Assembly: GCA_021734595.1 (NCBI GenBank)
Contig: JAIPIO010000009.1
Coordinates: 1 to 26,116 of the forward strand
Length of the DNA stretch: 26,116 nucleotides
Direction: 5' to 3'
Origin: Kiritimatiellales bacterium
Lineage (GTDB): Bacteria > Verrucomicrobiota > Kiritimatiellia > Kiritimatiellales > Pontiellaceae
The position numbers were made by a program, and so were the translations under genes. Under the pieces are notes generated by a model. The model ran no database searches, was not told the DNA's origin, and saw only the letters and a list, made by a program, of their open reading frames with translations. Below, piece by piece: positions 8,478 through 16,015 of this stretch (position 1 is the first letter of the stretch; each line of letters starts with the position of its first letter).

Positions 8478-8725
8478 TCAGGCATCCGCGCAAAGATCAT
8501 ATTTCATGACAGGTTCCCCGCTACAGTCGGGAAAGGGGTCGCCGGGAAACAACTCCACCATCCCCTCGCCTTCCGGCGGTGTACGCGCCGGCTTGAGCCG
8601 GACACCCTCCTCCCACAGGCCGAGAGGTGACGCAGGATGCGCTCGATCACTTCGCGCTCGTCGATAAGGGCGATGAGTGCGTGCAGATGCGGATGAAAGC
8701 CGAGGTATTTCGCGTATGATCGCAA
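8478..8725 (-). pseudogene. IS91-family transposase remnant
   Basis: On the minus strand the frame from 8725 reads YLGFHPHLHA, containing an HUH-type His-x-His motif, then jumps directly to IDEREVIERILRHL. After a 2-nt insertion it continues in another frame as GLWEEGVRLKPARTPPEGEG and VELFPGDPFPDC to a stop after CADA (8478). The order and the LRHLGLWE and DPFPD lines match the C-terminal end of IS91-family Y1/Y2 rolling-circle transposases. The middle of the protein is deleted, a frameshift is present and no start remains, so it is dead. It ends immediately upstream of module P2, as would the 3' end of such an element. Family assignment is from memory of the motif pattern. Confidence 0.7.
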
Positions 8726-8896
8726 CCCCGAAAAATACCATTTTCCGAAAGTAGAACATGCGTCCCGCTTGAATGTACTGGGTCATTCCAGCGCGCTCTT
8801 GGTCGGTATAGCCGGCATTCCTCCATGTTTATATATTGAGTTCGTCTGTCAATCTGCTTAACTGGCCGTTTTTATAATTAAACAGGAGTTAGAGAC
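8726..8896. other. Intergenic region before osmC-like gene
   Basis: These 171 bp hold no recognisable gene. The right end carries a good ribosome-binding site (AGGAG at 8884-8888) for the OsmC-like gene. A TATAAT hexamer at 8873-8878 is too close to that site to act as its -10 box. The left part may continue the decayed transposase. Confidence 0.4.
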
Positions 8897-9322
8897 ATGG
8901 CAAACATTACCTTCAAAAGTGACGTAAAATGGACCGGACAAGGCGTCAGCTGCGACGCGATCAGCGGAACGAATACCATCCGCATCGACGAACCCCCAGT
9001 ACTCGGCGGAAACGACACCGGCCCCAACCCGGTTGAACTTCTGCTTTCAGGACTCGGCGGATGCCTCGTAGTTCTCGTCAATGCCTTTGCGCCGGCCCAC
9101 GGCGTGGAAGTGACTGATGTGAAGGCGGAGGTTGCTGGGGATCTCGATCCCGATGGCTTTATGGGGAAATCTGATGCGCGTCCGGGCTTCAACGAAATCC
9201 GCTACAAGCTGACGATCGACTCGCCCTCAGCTGCAGAAAAGATCGCAGCGCTCACGGCGCATGTTCTCAAAGCCTGCCCCGTTAAAGACACGCTTGCCGG
9301 CGTTACGGTTAAAGCGATGTAA
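8897..9322 (+). CDS. OsmC family peroxiredoxin-like protein
   Basis: The 141-residue product matches OsmC/Ohr proteins in length and layout. The two family cysteines are present: C56 in GLGGCLVVLVN at the start of the central helix and C127 in KACPVKDTL near the end. The line GPNPVELLLSGLGGC is typical of the YhfA/OsmC-like branch. Members reduce organic hydroperoxides with two-cysteine chemistry in the cytoplasm, often using lipoyl or thiol donors; this function is inferred. AGGAG eight bases before ATG 8897 supports the start. The gene is intact, although it lies between a dead transposase and a dead helicase. It appears monocistronic. Confidence 0.88.
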   Translation: MANITFKSDVKWTGQGVSCDAISGTNTIRIDEPPVLGGNDTGPNPVELLLSGLGGCLVVLVNAFAPAHGVEVTDVKAEVAGDLDPDGFMGKSDARPGFNEIRYKLTIDSPSAAEKIAALTAHVLKACPVKDTLAGVTVKAM

Positions 9323-9467
9323 CGCAGTATCCTGGCCACCAAAAGGCAAGGGAGATTCGATGAACCGGCCCCCCTGTCGGGCTGGCGAGGTTTGGGGTGT
9401 TGCGCGCAAAGCTTTTGCGGTAACCCCGTTACCGCTTTCCGTCCGCAAAGGCCGTCCCTACGCAAGA

Positions 9468-10040
9468 GCGCTGCCGGCCGAGCGGCAGAGCCTGCTCTTT
9501 TCTGCAACCTATCCCAAGAAAGTCGTAAAACTCACCCGGCAGGTCATGCGGAATCCGAGCTACATCAATGTGATCGGCGACGTGCCGACCGTGGGCAACA
9601 TCACCCAGCGCGTTATCGAGGTCAACCGCGTCAACCGCCGTCCGCTGCTGCAGCATCTCATTAAGGAGGAGGGGTGGAAGCGCGTGCTGATCTTTGTCAG
9701 CAGCAAACGCGCCGCCCGCAACCTTGCGGCGAAACTCCGCCGCAACGGAATACAGGCCGACGCCTTCCACGGCGACCTGCCGCGCTCGCCCGTCGATTAT
9801 ATTCACCGCATCGGCCGCACGGGCCGTGCAGGCGCCGAAGGCGTTGCCATCACTTTTGTGGATCACAACGATCAGGCGCATTTCAATGTGATCGAAAAAC
9901 GGACCCGGGTCAGTGTTGACCGTGAACAGGTTGCCGGGTTCGAACGCACCGGCGAAGCCCCGGAAAAGAAAAAGGGGCCACCGCCGAAAAAGGGGAAACG
10001 ACCCAGTAAAAAAGACAAGGCCCGCGCCGCCGCTCGTGAG
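9468..10040 (+). pseudogene. DEAD-box RNA helicase remnant (RhlE-like)
   Basis: The frame reads LPAERQSLLFSATYPKKVV (motif III SAT), then NITQRVIEVNRVNRRPLLQH and VLIFVSSKRAARNLAAKLRR, reaching ADAFHGDL. It then passes directly to PRSPVDYIHRIGRTGRAG (motif VI) and a Lys/Pro-rich tail. The N-terminal half with the Q motif, Walker A and DEAD box is absent. About 40 residues between GDL and PRSPVDY, which carry motif V, are also missing. RhlE-type helicases unwind RNA during ribosome assembly or decay, but this copy lacks ATP-binding motifs and cannot work. The internal join falls where both sides encode Asp-Leu, suggesting deletion between short repeats. Confidence 0.82.
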
Positions 10041-10074
10041 CATGATGCAACCGGCAACGTATCAGCAGGAAGAA

Positions 10075-10470
10075 ACGGTGAACGAAAGCGTATGGGCGAC
10101 CATTCATGCCAACCGCGACTCATCTTACGTCCCGTCAACCGTTGAACATCTGGGACACCTGTATTGGGTCAGCCACAAAGGCGAAGCCTATTGCCTGAAG
10201 GCCGACACCTGGGAACTCGTCTACAAAGAAAAACTGAATGCCGGAAGCGACAACTCGTTCTATGCATCAGTCACCCTTGCCGACGGGAAGCTGTACGCAC
10301 CCAGCCGGAAAAGCGGCATCTTTGTGCTGGCGGCCAAACCGGAATTCAAACTGATTGCCCGAGATACGTTCCCGGCAGATCAAAACGATTTCAACGGAAG
10401 TGCCGCGATCAGCGACGGGAATATTTTCCTGCGCTCCAATGAGTTCCTGTATTGCATCTCCAACGACTGA
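10075..10470 (+). pseudogene. C-terminal fragment of a beta-propeller (PQQ-like) protein
   Basis: The frame ending at 10470 gives about 130 residues with repeated propeller-blade patterns: HLGHLYWVSHKGEAYCLKA, then SVTLADGKLYAPSRKSGIFV, then AAISDGNIFLRSNEFLYCIS. These resemble PQQ-like/BamB-type repeats in which each blade ends with a hydrophobic Y/F-C/V-L/I strand. There is no signal peptide, no credible start and too few blades for a closed propeller. The piece follows the helicase remnant in a different frame, so it is the tail of a deleted gene. Its original function cannot be told. Confidence 0.6.
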
Positions 10471-10619
10471 AATGCAAACGGATCATCACCGCCTTAAGCA
10501 AATAACCTCCGGCATCTTGAATGAGGCAGGCCAGTTTATGACAACACTTTAATGGATTTCTGGGCAATTTAATCATCGGCGCTTCGTTTAACTCCCAACG
10601 AATAAGAAAGGACATTGCC

Positions 10620-13463
10620 ATGAAAAAATTATCAACCTTGCTGATGGCCGGAAGTCTGGCCGCCGGAACTTTTGCAGCTTCCTATCCCATTGTGGATAGC
10701 TCCCAAACGTTGGCCTACGGAAAATATGCAGGCCAGGACGCGCACTACTCCGCCAACGCCCCTGCCTATAAAGACAACGGCAACGGCACCGTTAGCGACC
10801 TCGTGACCGGTTTGATGTGGACGAAGAACCCCGGCGACAAAATAACCCACACCGAGGCTCTCAAGAATGCAAAAACCTGCCGCGTCGGCGGGCATTCCGA
10901 CTGGCGGCTGCCCTCCGTAAAAGAGCTCTACTCCCTGATTCAGTTCACCGGAATTGACCCGGACCCGAACAATTCCAATACCGATCACCTGACACCGTTC
11001 ATCGACGACACGGTCTTTGATTTTCAATACGGCGATCCTGACAAAGGCGAGCGCGTGATCGATTCTCAGTTCGCCACCACCACGATCTATGTCAGCACCA
11101 CGATGGGCGGCAACCGTACCATGTTCGGCGTCAACTTTGCCGACGGGCGCATCAAGGGCTACCCCACCGAAAAGACGCGGGGCAGAGAGAAGACCTACTT
11201 CGTGCTCTACGTTCGCGGAAACCCCGATTACGGCATCAATCAATTTAAAGACAACGGCGACAACACCATCACCGATGAAGCCACAGGACTCACCTGGATG
11301 AAGGCCGACAGCGGCAAGGGCATGGACTGGCCGAGCGCGCTCGAATATGCCGAAGGCATGGAATTCGCCGGGCACACCGACTGGCGCCTGCCGACCGTCA
11401 AGGAGCTGCAAAGCATTATCGACTATACCCGCTCCCCCGACACCACCGATTCCGCGGCCATCGATCCGATTTTTGAAGCCACAGCCATCACGAATGAAGG
11501 CGGCAAAAAAGATTTCGGCCAATACTGGACCAGCAGCACCCATGTCAGCACGCGCAGCACTGAGTCCGCCGCATACTTTGCCTTCGGCCGTTCCCTCGGT
11601 TGGATGGAAAACCGTGGAACCGGCGAAAAGAACCTGCTCGACGTTCACGGCGCCGGCTCCCAGCGCTCTGATCCCAAAACCGGTGATGCATCCCGCTTCC
11701 CGTATGGCCGGGGCCCGCAGGGCGATGTGATCCGGATCGAAAACATGGTCCGCCTTGTCCGGGGAGGAGAAGTCAAGACCGTCGACGCAGAGATCGCGCC
11801 CGAGAGCCAGCGCACACAGGGAAGACGCCCGGGCCCTACCCAGGGCAACCAACCTCGCGGGAACCGAAACAGCGGTCCTCAGGCGCAGGCGGGCTCATCG
11901 GCGGATCGGATTTTTTCACGATCCGACACCAACGGTGACGACAAGATTACCAAAGCCGAGTTTAAAGGACCGGAACACCGCTTCACCATGATTGACAAAG
12001 ATAAAGACGGAATCATCACCCGCGAAGAAGCTGCGGCGGCACCGGCACCACCCAACCGCGGAGAACGGAAACCGGAAGGTAATGAAGAACCTCCTGCAAA
12101 GGCAACCATTCCGAAAACTACCATCAACGACAGGGTGAAAGCTTCCGAAGGGCTCCCGAATATCGTCTTTGTTTATGCCGACGATATGGGTTGGACCGGC
12201 ACCTCACTCGAAATGATCAAAGGCGCCGGCGATTCTAAAAGCGACTTCTATCACACCCCCAACCTCGAAAAACTCGCCACCCAGGGCATGAGCTTTTCGC
12301 AGGCCTATTCTCCGGCATCACTCTGCACACCCAGCCGAGCCGCGGTCCTCACCGGCATAACACCGGGCGAGCTGCACATCACCACGCCCGGCGGAGGAAG
12401 GGTAGACACATCCAGAAAAGTGCTCTCCCCAAAACCATCAACCCAACTTCCGCAAAACCTTCCAACCATTGGAACCCTGCTGCAGGCCGAAGGCTATGCA
12501 ACCGCCCTGCTGGGAAAATGGCATATCGGCCGGAGCGACCACGCCGGGATGTACGGCTTTGACCTGCATGACGGCTCCACCGAAAACGACAGCAACGGCA
12601 CAGACACCGACCCCAAGGAAATATTCAGCCTCACCGAGCGGGGGATCGACTTCATGAAACAGCAGGTTGGCGACGGGCGCCCTTTCTACCTCCAACTGTC
12701 GCACTACGCCGTTCACTCCCCCATACAGACGCTCAAGGAATCCAACGACAAGTTTGAAAATCTTCCGGCCGGAAAACGACATTCCGACACGCAATATGCC
12801 GGCATGACCTGGGATCTCGACACCAGCCTCGGCACCCTCATGGACGCCATCAAGGAACTCGGCATCGCCGACAATACCTACATCGTATTCATGTCCGACA
12901 ACGGCGCGCCCGGCTCCCCGCGCAGGCCGAACAACACGCCGCTGAATGCCGGAAAAGGCATGCTCTACGAAGGCGGCATCCGTGTGCCGCTCGTTATGAC
13001 AGGCCCCGGCATTGCTCCCGGAACACGAAGCGACACCGCGGTGACCGGGTGCGACCTCCTTCCCACCTTCTGCGACTGGGTCGGCACCCGCGCCGACAAA
13101 ATCGATGGAAGCAGTCTGGCTTCATTGCTCTCCGGAAAAACCACACAGATCGAACGCGACAAGCCACTCTTCTTCCACTACCCGCACTACGGACAGGGAC
13201 CGCACAAACCGCAGACCGCAATCATCGATGGCGATTTTAAACTGCTCAAGCACTGGGAAGACGATCGTTATGAACTGTTCAACCTCTCCGAAGACATCGG
13301 CGAACAGAACGACCTCTCAAAATCAAACCCGGAAAAATTCAAAAAGATGGTCGCGCTCATGGATCAACGGCTAAAGGAAACCAACGCCCAGCTCCCGACG
13401 GAGAATCCAGAGTACGATCCAGCCAAAGACCAGTCCGGACAACGAAGAATGCGCCAAAGGTAG
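10620..13463 (+). CDS. Secreted DUF1566-EF-hand-sulfatase fusion protein
   Basis: The 947-residue product has a signal peptide (MKKLSTLLMAGSLAAGTFA). Two DUF1566/Lcl-type domains follow (about residues 50-200 and 205-385), each with the lines DNGxxTxxDxxTGLxW and DWRLPxVKEL. A pair of EF-hand calcium loops comes next, DTNGDDKITKAE (from D436) and DKDKDGIITREE (from D459). From residue 512 there is a type I sulfatase: metal ligands D521-D522, formylglycine site C569 in CTPSR, GKWHIG (632-637) and D760-N761 in SDNGAPG. It should cleave sulfate esters from extracellular glycans after Cys-to-formylglycine maturation by an enzyme not in this window. AAAGGA before ATG 10620 supports the start. The joining of these domains in one chain is unusual; no frameshift or stop lies between them. 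Confidence 0.9.
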   Translation: MKKLSTLLMAGSLAAGTFAASYPIVDSSQTLAYGKYAGQDAHYSANAPAYKDNGNGTVSDLVTGLMWTKNPGDKITHTEALKNAKTCRVGGHSDWRLPSVKELYSLIQFTGIDPDPNNSNTDHLTPFIDDTVFDFQYGDPDKGERVIDSQFATTTIYVSTTMGGNRTMFGVNFADGRIKGYPTEKTRGREKTYFVLYVRGNPDYGINQFKDNGDNTITDEATGLTWMKADSGKGMDWPSALEYAEGMEFAGHTDWRLPTVKELQSIIDYTRSPDTTDSAAIDPIFEATAITNEGGKKDFGQYWTSSTHVSTRSTESAAYFAFGRSLGWMENRGTGEKNLLDVHGAGSQRSDPKTGDASRFPYGRGPQGDVIRIENMVRLVRGGEVKTVDAEIAPESQRTQGRRPGPTQGNQPRGNRNSGPQAQAGSSADRIFSRSDTNGDDKITKAEFKGPEHRFTMIDKDKDGIITREEAAAAPAPPNRGERKPEGNEEPPAKATIPKTTINDRVKASEGLPNIVFVYADDMGWTGTSLEMIKGAGDSKSDFYHTPNLEKLATQGMSFSQAYSPASLCTPSRAAVLTGITPGELHITTPGGGRVDTSRKVLSPKPSTQLPQNLPTIGTLLQAEGYATALLGKWHIGRSDHAGMYGFDLHDGSTENDSNGTDTDPKEIFSLTERGIDFMKQQVGDGRPFYLQLSHYAVHSPIQTLKESNDKFENLPAGKRHSDTQYAGMTWDLDTSLGTLMDAIKELGIADNTYIVFMSDNGAPGSPRRPNNTPLNAGKGMLYEGGIRVPLVMTGPGIAPGTRSDTAVTGCDLLPTFCDWVGTRADKIDGSSLASLLSGKTTQIERDKPLFFHYPHYGQGPHKPQTAIIDGDFKLLKHWEDDRYELFNLSEDIGEQNDLSKSNPEKFKKMVALMDQRLKETNAQLPTENPEYDPAKDQSGQRRMRQR

Positions 13464-13489
13464 GGCGCTTTCGTCGAAACCGCCCTACC
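13459..13489. repeat. GGTAGGGCG hairpin overlapping the sulfatase stop codon
   Basis: GGTAGGGCG (13459-13467) and CGCCCTACC (13481-13489) form a perfect 9-bp stem with a 13-nt loop. The left arm contains the TAG stop of the sulfatase gene. No T-run follows, so it is not a classical terminator. A GGTAGGGC half-site recurs near 3430 after ycaO. It may be a small dispersed repeat that also ends or stabilises the transcript. Confidence 0.55.
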
Positions 13490-13504
13490 GCACCCCAACA
13501 AACC

Positions 13505-13565
13505 GGACTTCATCTCCCGGCTTGAGCCGGACAACCTTCTCCCACAGGCCGAGGTGACGCAGGGA
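13505..13565 (-). pseudogene. Second IS91-family transposase scrap
   Basis: The minus strand reads LRHLGLWEKVVRLKPGDE, matching the remnant at 8478-8725 (LRHL, GLWEEGVRLKP). The DNA match runs over roughly 40 bp, including GGCTTGAGCCGGACA on the plus strand. This copy keeps the frame across LRHLGLWE, which confirms that the other carries a 2-nt insertion. It lies between the sulfatase gene and module P4 and is read away from P4. The flanks, to about 13680, contain no other gene. Confidence 0.65.
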
Positions 13566-13686
13566 ACGGAGGCCCATTTGGAAAGAGCGAGCGGCAAAAT
13601 ATTACAACCGAGCTGCTGGTGAGCTAGGCTCCGCTATCGCGGGGCAACGAAGTGGCAATGTACGATTTGGCCCCGGCTCCTCACCC

Positions 13687-13803
13687 TTGACATAATTCCG
13701 CCTTCCCGCTACACCTTATTTCATGAAACTGCTCTTCAGACCGACCTCGTGGGGTGGAGTACGCCAATCGCCTGAAAAGCAATTTTGTATCACTTGTCAC
13801 TTC
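13687..13803 (+). promoter_or_regulatory. Promoter/leader module P4
   Basis: TTGACA (13687-13692), a 17-bp spacer ending CTTCCCGC and TACACC (13710-13715) form the promoter. The leader begins ATGAAACTGCT (13723), then AGACCGACCTC, GTGGGGTGGAGT and CAATCGCCTGAAAAGC, matching P2 and P1 on the opposite strand. The upstream palindrome of P1 and P2 is absent. Here the leader frame is open into the DUF5010 gene and would add 27 residues (from MKLLFRPTSWGG) before its signal peptide. Confidence 0.72.
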
Positions 13804-15357
13804 ATGAGCCGATATCTTATTCTGCTTGTCGTCCTGTTGTGCCCCGGAACGACTGTAGCTCAACGGGACATGTCCGACTTCATCGTGCCCGATCCGCCCG
13901 GTCCGTTTTGCCCGGTGTCTGCTGAGCAACTGAAGGACGTGCAAAGCTACCGGCTCGATCAGCCGGTGGTCGGCACACATTTCTTCTATTGGTACGACAA
14001 CGAATCGAAAGCCCACTTTATTAATTACGATGGTACCGATGCCTTGACCGACCATCCGTCCCGCAGCGAAGGCTACTCATATAAAACCGTCGCTTGGTGG
14101 AAACGTGAAATGCTCGATGTGAAGGATGCGGGACTCGACTTCATTCTGCCGGTTTATTGGGGATGCCCGGATGCCTACGATTCGTGGAGCTTCGTCGGCC
14201 TGCCGCCGTTGGTCCAGGCATGGGAAGAACTAATTCGGGAAGGCAAACGGCCACCACGCGTTGCTTTGTTCTACGACACGAGCACGCTGCAACACAATCC
14301 GCAGCGCTGGCATGTTGATCTCTCGACCGACGCAGGCAAACGGTGGTTTTACGCCAGCATTCGCGATTTCTTCTCATGCATCCCACCGAAGATGTGGGCG
14401 GCGGTCGACGGGCGTCCCATCGTCGTGCTCTACAGCCCCAATTTCGCAGCGAAGCAGGATCCGGCCTTGTTTCCGTTTGTTCGCACACTCTTTGTGCGAG
14501 ATTTCGCGACCGACATGTATCTCGTCAAGAATGTGGGCTGGCAGGGCGAAGCCGACAGCCTTTGCTCGTGGGGCGGAGCGCTGGGGCTGAAGCCCTACAA
14601 CGTGACCTCGCTCGGCCCTGGCTACGACCACAGTGCGGTGCTGAATCGCCAGCCATTGGTCGTCGACCGTGAAGACGGCAAATTCTACGAAAGGCAGTGG
14701 AAGAAGTTGCTGTCGTACAATTTGCATCGCCGGGCAAAAATAGTGCTCGTCGAAACGTGGAACGAATTGCACGAAGGCACGGATGTGTGTGATAGCGAGG
14801 AATACGGTCGGCAGTACATCAAACTTACAGCGAAATGCGGGAAACTGTTCCATGATGGAGTGGTCCTGCCAAAGACCGGCCCATTCGCCAACTCCAAACA
14901 GATTGAATGGAATGCTGACCGCGACGATGCAAAACTCGGCCTGACGATGCAAAATTCCGGCGATGGACTGGTGCAATCTGTCGCGCTGTCAAGTCGCAAG
15001 TGCCGACGCACAATGCAAAGTCAATACGGAAGCAAGTATGTCTACCTTGATCTCGACGACAGTTTTCTTTTCGACGAACAGGCCGCAACGGTGCTGGTCG
15101 AGGTCGAGTACTTGGATGCTGGCTTCGGAGCATTCGCGCTGGAGTACGATAGCATTGATCCCAATGGATCCGTGCGTAAAGGGGCGTTCAAGCGACTGCG
15201 ACCCTCGATAGCCTGTGGCGCCACGGACCGGTGGATGACGGCCACATTCAAAATCAACGGTGGCCGCTTTGCCAACCGATGTAACGGCGGTGACTTCCGT
15301 TTGGCTGTCACCGGCGGCGACCTGGCGATTACTTTCGTCACCGTCCAAAGGAAATAG
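13804..15357 (+). CDS. Secreted DUF5010 (GH99-like) protein
   Basis: From ATG 13804 the product has 517 residues with a clear signal peptide (MSRYLILLVVLLCPGTTVAQ). The main domain (about residues 25-375) shows the DUF5010 pattern, related to GH71/GH99 TIM barrels: VVGTHFFYWYD, WWKREMLDVKDAGLDFILPV and IVLVETWNELHEGTD, which supplies a possible catalytic glutamate. The final 120 residues form a beta-sandwich-like, probably carbohydrate-binding module. The likely role is hydrolysis of an extracellular polysaccharide, with unknown substrate. An in-frame ATG at 13723 would add 27 residues, but those belong to the repeated leader module P4 and would spoil the signal peptide, so I chose 13804. No strong ribosome site precedes either start. 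It is convergent with the next gene, 14 bp away. Confidence 0.75.
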   Translation: MSRYLILLVVLLCPGTTVAQRDMSDFIVPDPPGPFCPVSAEQLKDVQSYRLDQPVVGTHFFYWYDNESKAHFINYDGTDALTDHPSRSEGYSYKTVAWWKREMLDVKDAGLDFILPVYWGCPDAYDSWSFVGLPPLVQAWEELIREGKRPPRVALFYDTSTLQHNPQRWHVDLSTDAGKRWFYASIRDFFSCIPPKMWAAVDGRPIVVLYSPNFAAKQDPALFPFVRTLFVRDFATDMYLVKNVGWQGEADSLCSWGGALGLKPYNVTSLGPGYDHSAVLNRQPLVVDREDGKFYERQWKKLLSYNLHRRAKIVLVETWNELHEGTDVCDSEEYGRQYIKLTAKCGKLFHDGVVLPKTGPFANSKQIEWNADRDDAKLGLTMQNSGDGLVQSVALSSRKCRRTMQSQYGSKYVYLDLDDSFLFDEQAATVLVEVEYLDAGFGAFALEYDSIDPNGSVRKGAFKRLRPSIACGATDRWMTATFKINGGRFANRCNGGDFRLAVTGGDLAITFVTVQRK

Positions 15358-15371
15358 GGCCCGGAAACGCT

Positions 15372-15785
15372 TTAGACGATCTCGCTTCGATATTTTTCAA
15401 CGATATGATCGAGGGCGCGGGCACTTGCCAGAATCACCTCCCGGCATCCTTCGGTTTCCGTACGGTGTTTTTTCTTCAGCGGGGCGCAGTCGATATGGCC
15501 CATCTCTTTTTCAAAAAGCGCAAAATAGTCCTTCGTGATCGTTTTGATCCGGTCCGACTCGTGTCCCCGGTCGCGGACAAACAGTTTGCTCAACGCCATG
15601 ACACCGCCGGTCAGCGCGCCGCAGAGCAGTTCCTGCCCGCCGACCCCGCCACCGAAACCCGCCGACAGCAGCAACGCGTCGTGCGACAGATCCCACCCGT
15701 GCACTTCGTTGGCGGCATGCAGCATGGTTTCCGCGCAGTTCAGGTCTTTACCCGCAAAGAATCCTTCTTCAATCAGCTTTTCCAT
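15372..15785 (-). CDS. C_GCAxxG_C_C family redox-type protein
   Basis: From ATG 15785 the product has 137 residues. It carries the four conserved cysteines of this family: C17 in LNCAETML, C55 in ELLCGALTGGVMALS, C100 in HIDCAPL and C114 in EGCREVI, with the glycine-rich GFGGGVGGQ between the first two. Members are small, probably metal- or disulfide-binding cytoplasmic proteins of uncertain role. GGGAGATAAG just before ATG 15785 decides the start. An upstream in-frame ATG at 15830 would overlap leuS copy B and is rejected. The gene begins 31 bp after the stop codon of that leuS fragment, so an intact leuS may once have preceded it on the same strand. Confidence 0.82.
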   Translation of the reverse strand: MEKLIEEGFFAGKDLNCAETMLHAANEVHGWDLSHDALLLSAGFGGGVGGQELLCGALTGGVMALSKLFVRDRGHESDRIKTITKDYFALFEKEMGHIDCAPLKKKHRTETEGCREVILASARALDHIVEKYRSEIV

Positions 15786-15816
15786 CTTATCTCCCTGATC
15801 CGTCGAATCCGACCGA

Positions 15817-15908
15817 TCAACTCGCCGCAATATTCACCAACCGCCCGGGCACAACAATCACCTTGCGGACGGTTTTGCCGTCGAGCCATTGCTGGAGGCC
15901 TTCGGCGG
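15817..15908 (-). pseudogene. leuS 3'-end fragment, copy B
   Basis: The minus strand encodes AEGLQQWLDGKTVRKVIVVP and GRLVNIAAS with a TGA stop (15817-15819). It is the last 89 bp of a leucyl-tRNA synthetase gene plus its stop. The internal breakpoint (CCTTCGGCGG at 15899-15908) is exactly that of copy A, after which the sequences are unrelated. The fragment has no start and no catalytic region. It stands just upstream of the C_GCAxxG gene and downstream of the four-gene secreted-enzyme operon. Confidence 0.87.
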
Positions 15909-16015
15909 TACGGATCGTCAAGCCTCGCCGCCAAAACTCCTCCCACAGCCGAAAATGATGGAGAAAGCGTCTTGACCCCTTTTAAGGTTTTTCGTAATTT
16001 TTTGCGAATTCAGCG
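15909..16015 (-). other. Spacer between leuS copy B and the operon end
   Basis: Read on the minus strand this 107-bp piece runs from AAAAAATTACGAAAAACC through AAAAGGGGTCAAGACGC and GGCTGTGGGAGGAGTTTTGG into leuS copy B. Its open frame (HHFRLWEEFWRRGLTIRT) is joined in frame to the leuS residues, giving a chance fusion. The GTGGGAGGAG part resembles transposase DNA at 8600, but too briefly to assign. It looks like mobile-element-associated intergenic sequence. I see no gene or terminator. Confidence 0.35.

Noticed and set aside
8849..8878. A TCAATC/TATAAT promoter for the OsmC-like gene
   Set aside because: The implied transcription start would fall on the ribosome-binding site, so it cannot drive a normal leader.
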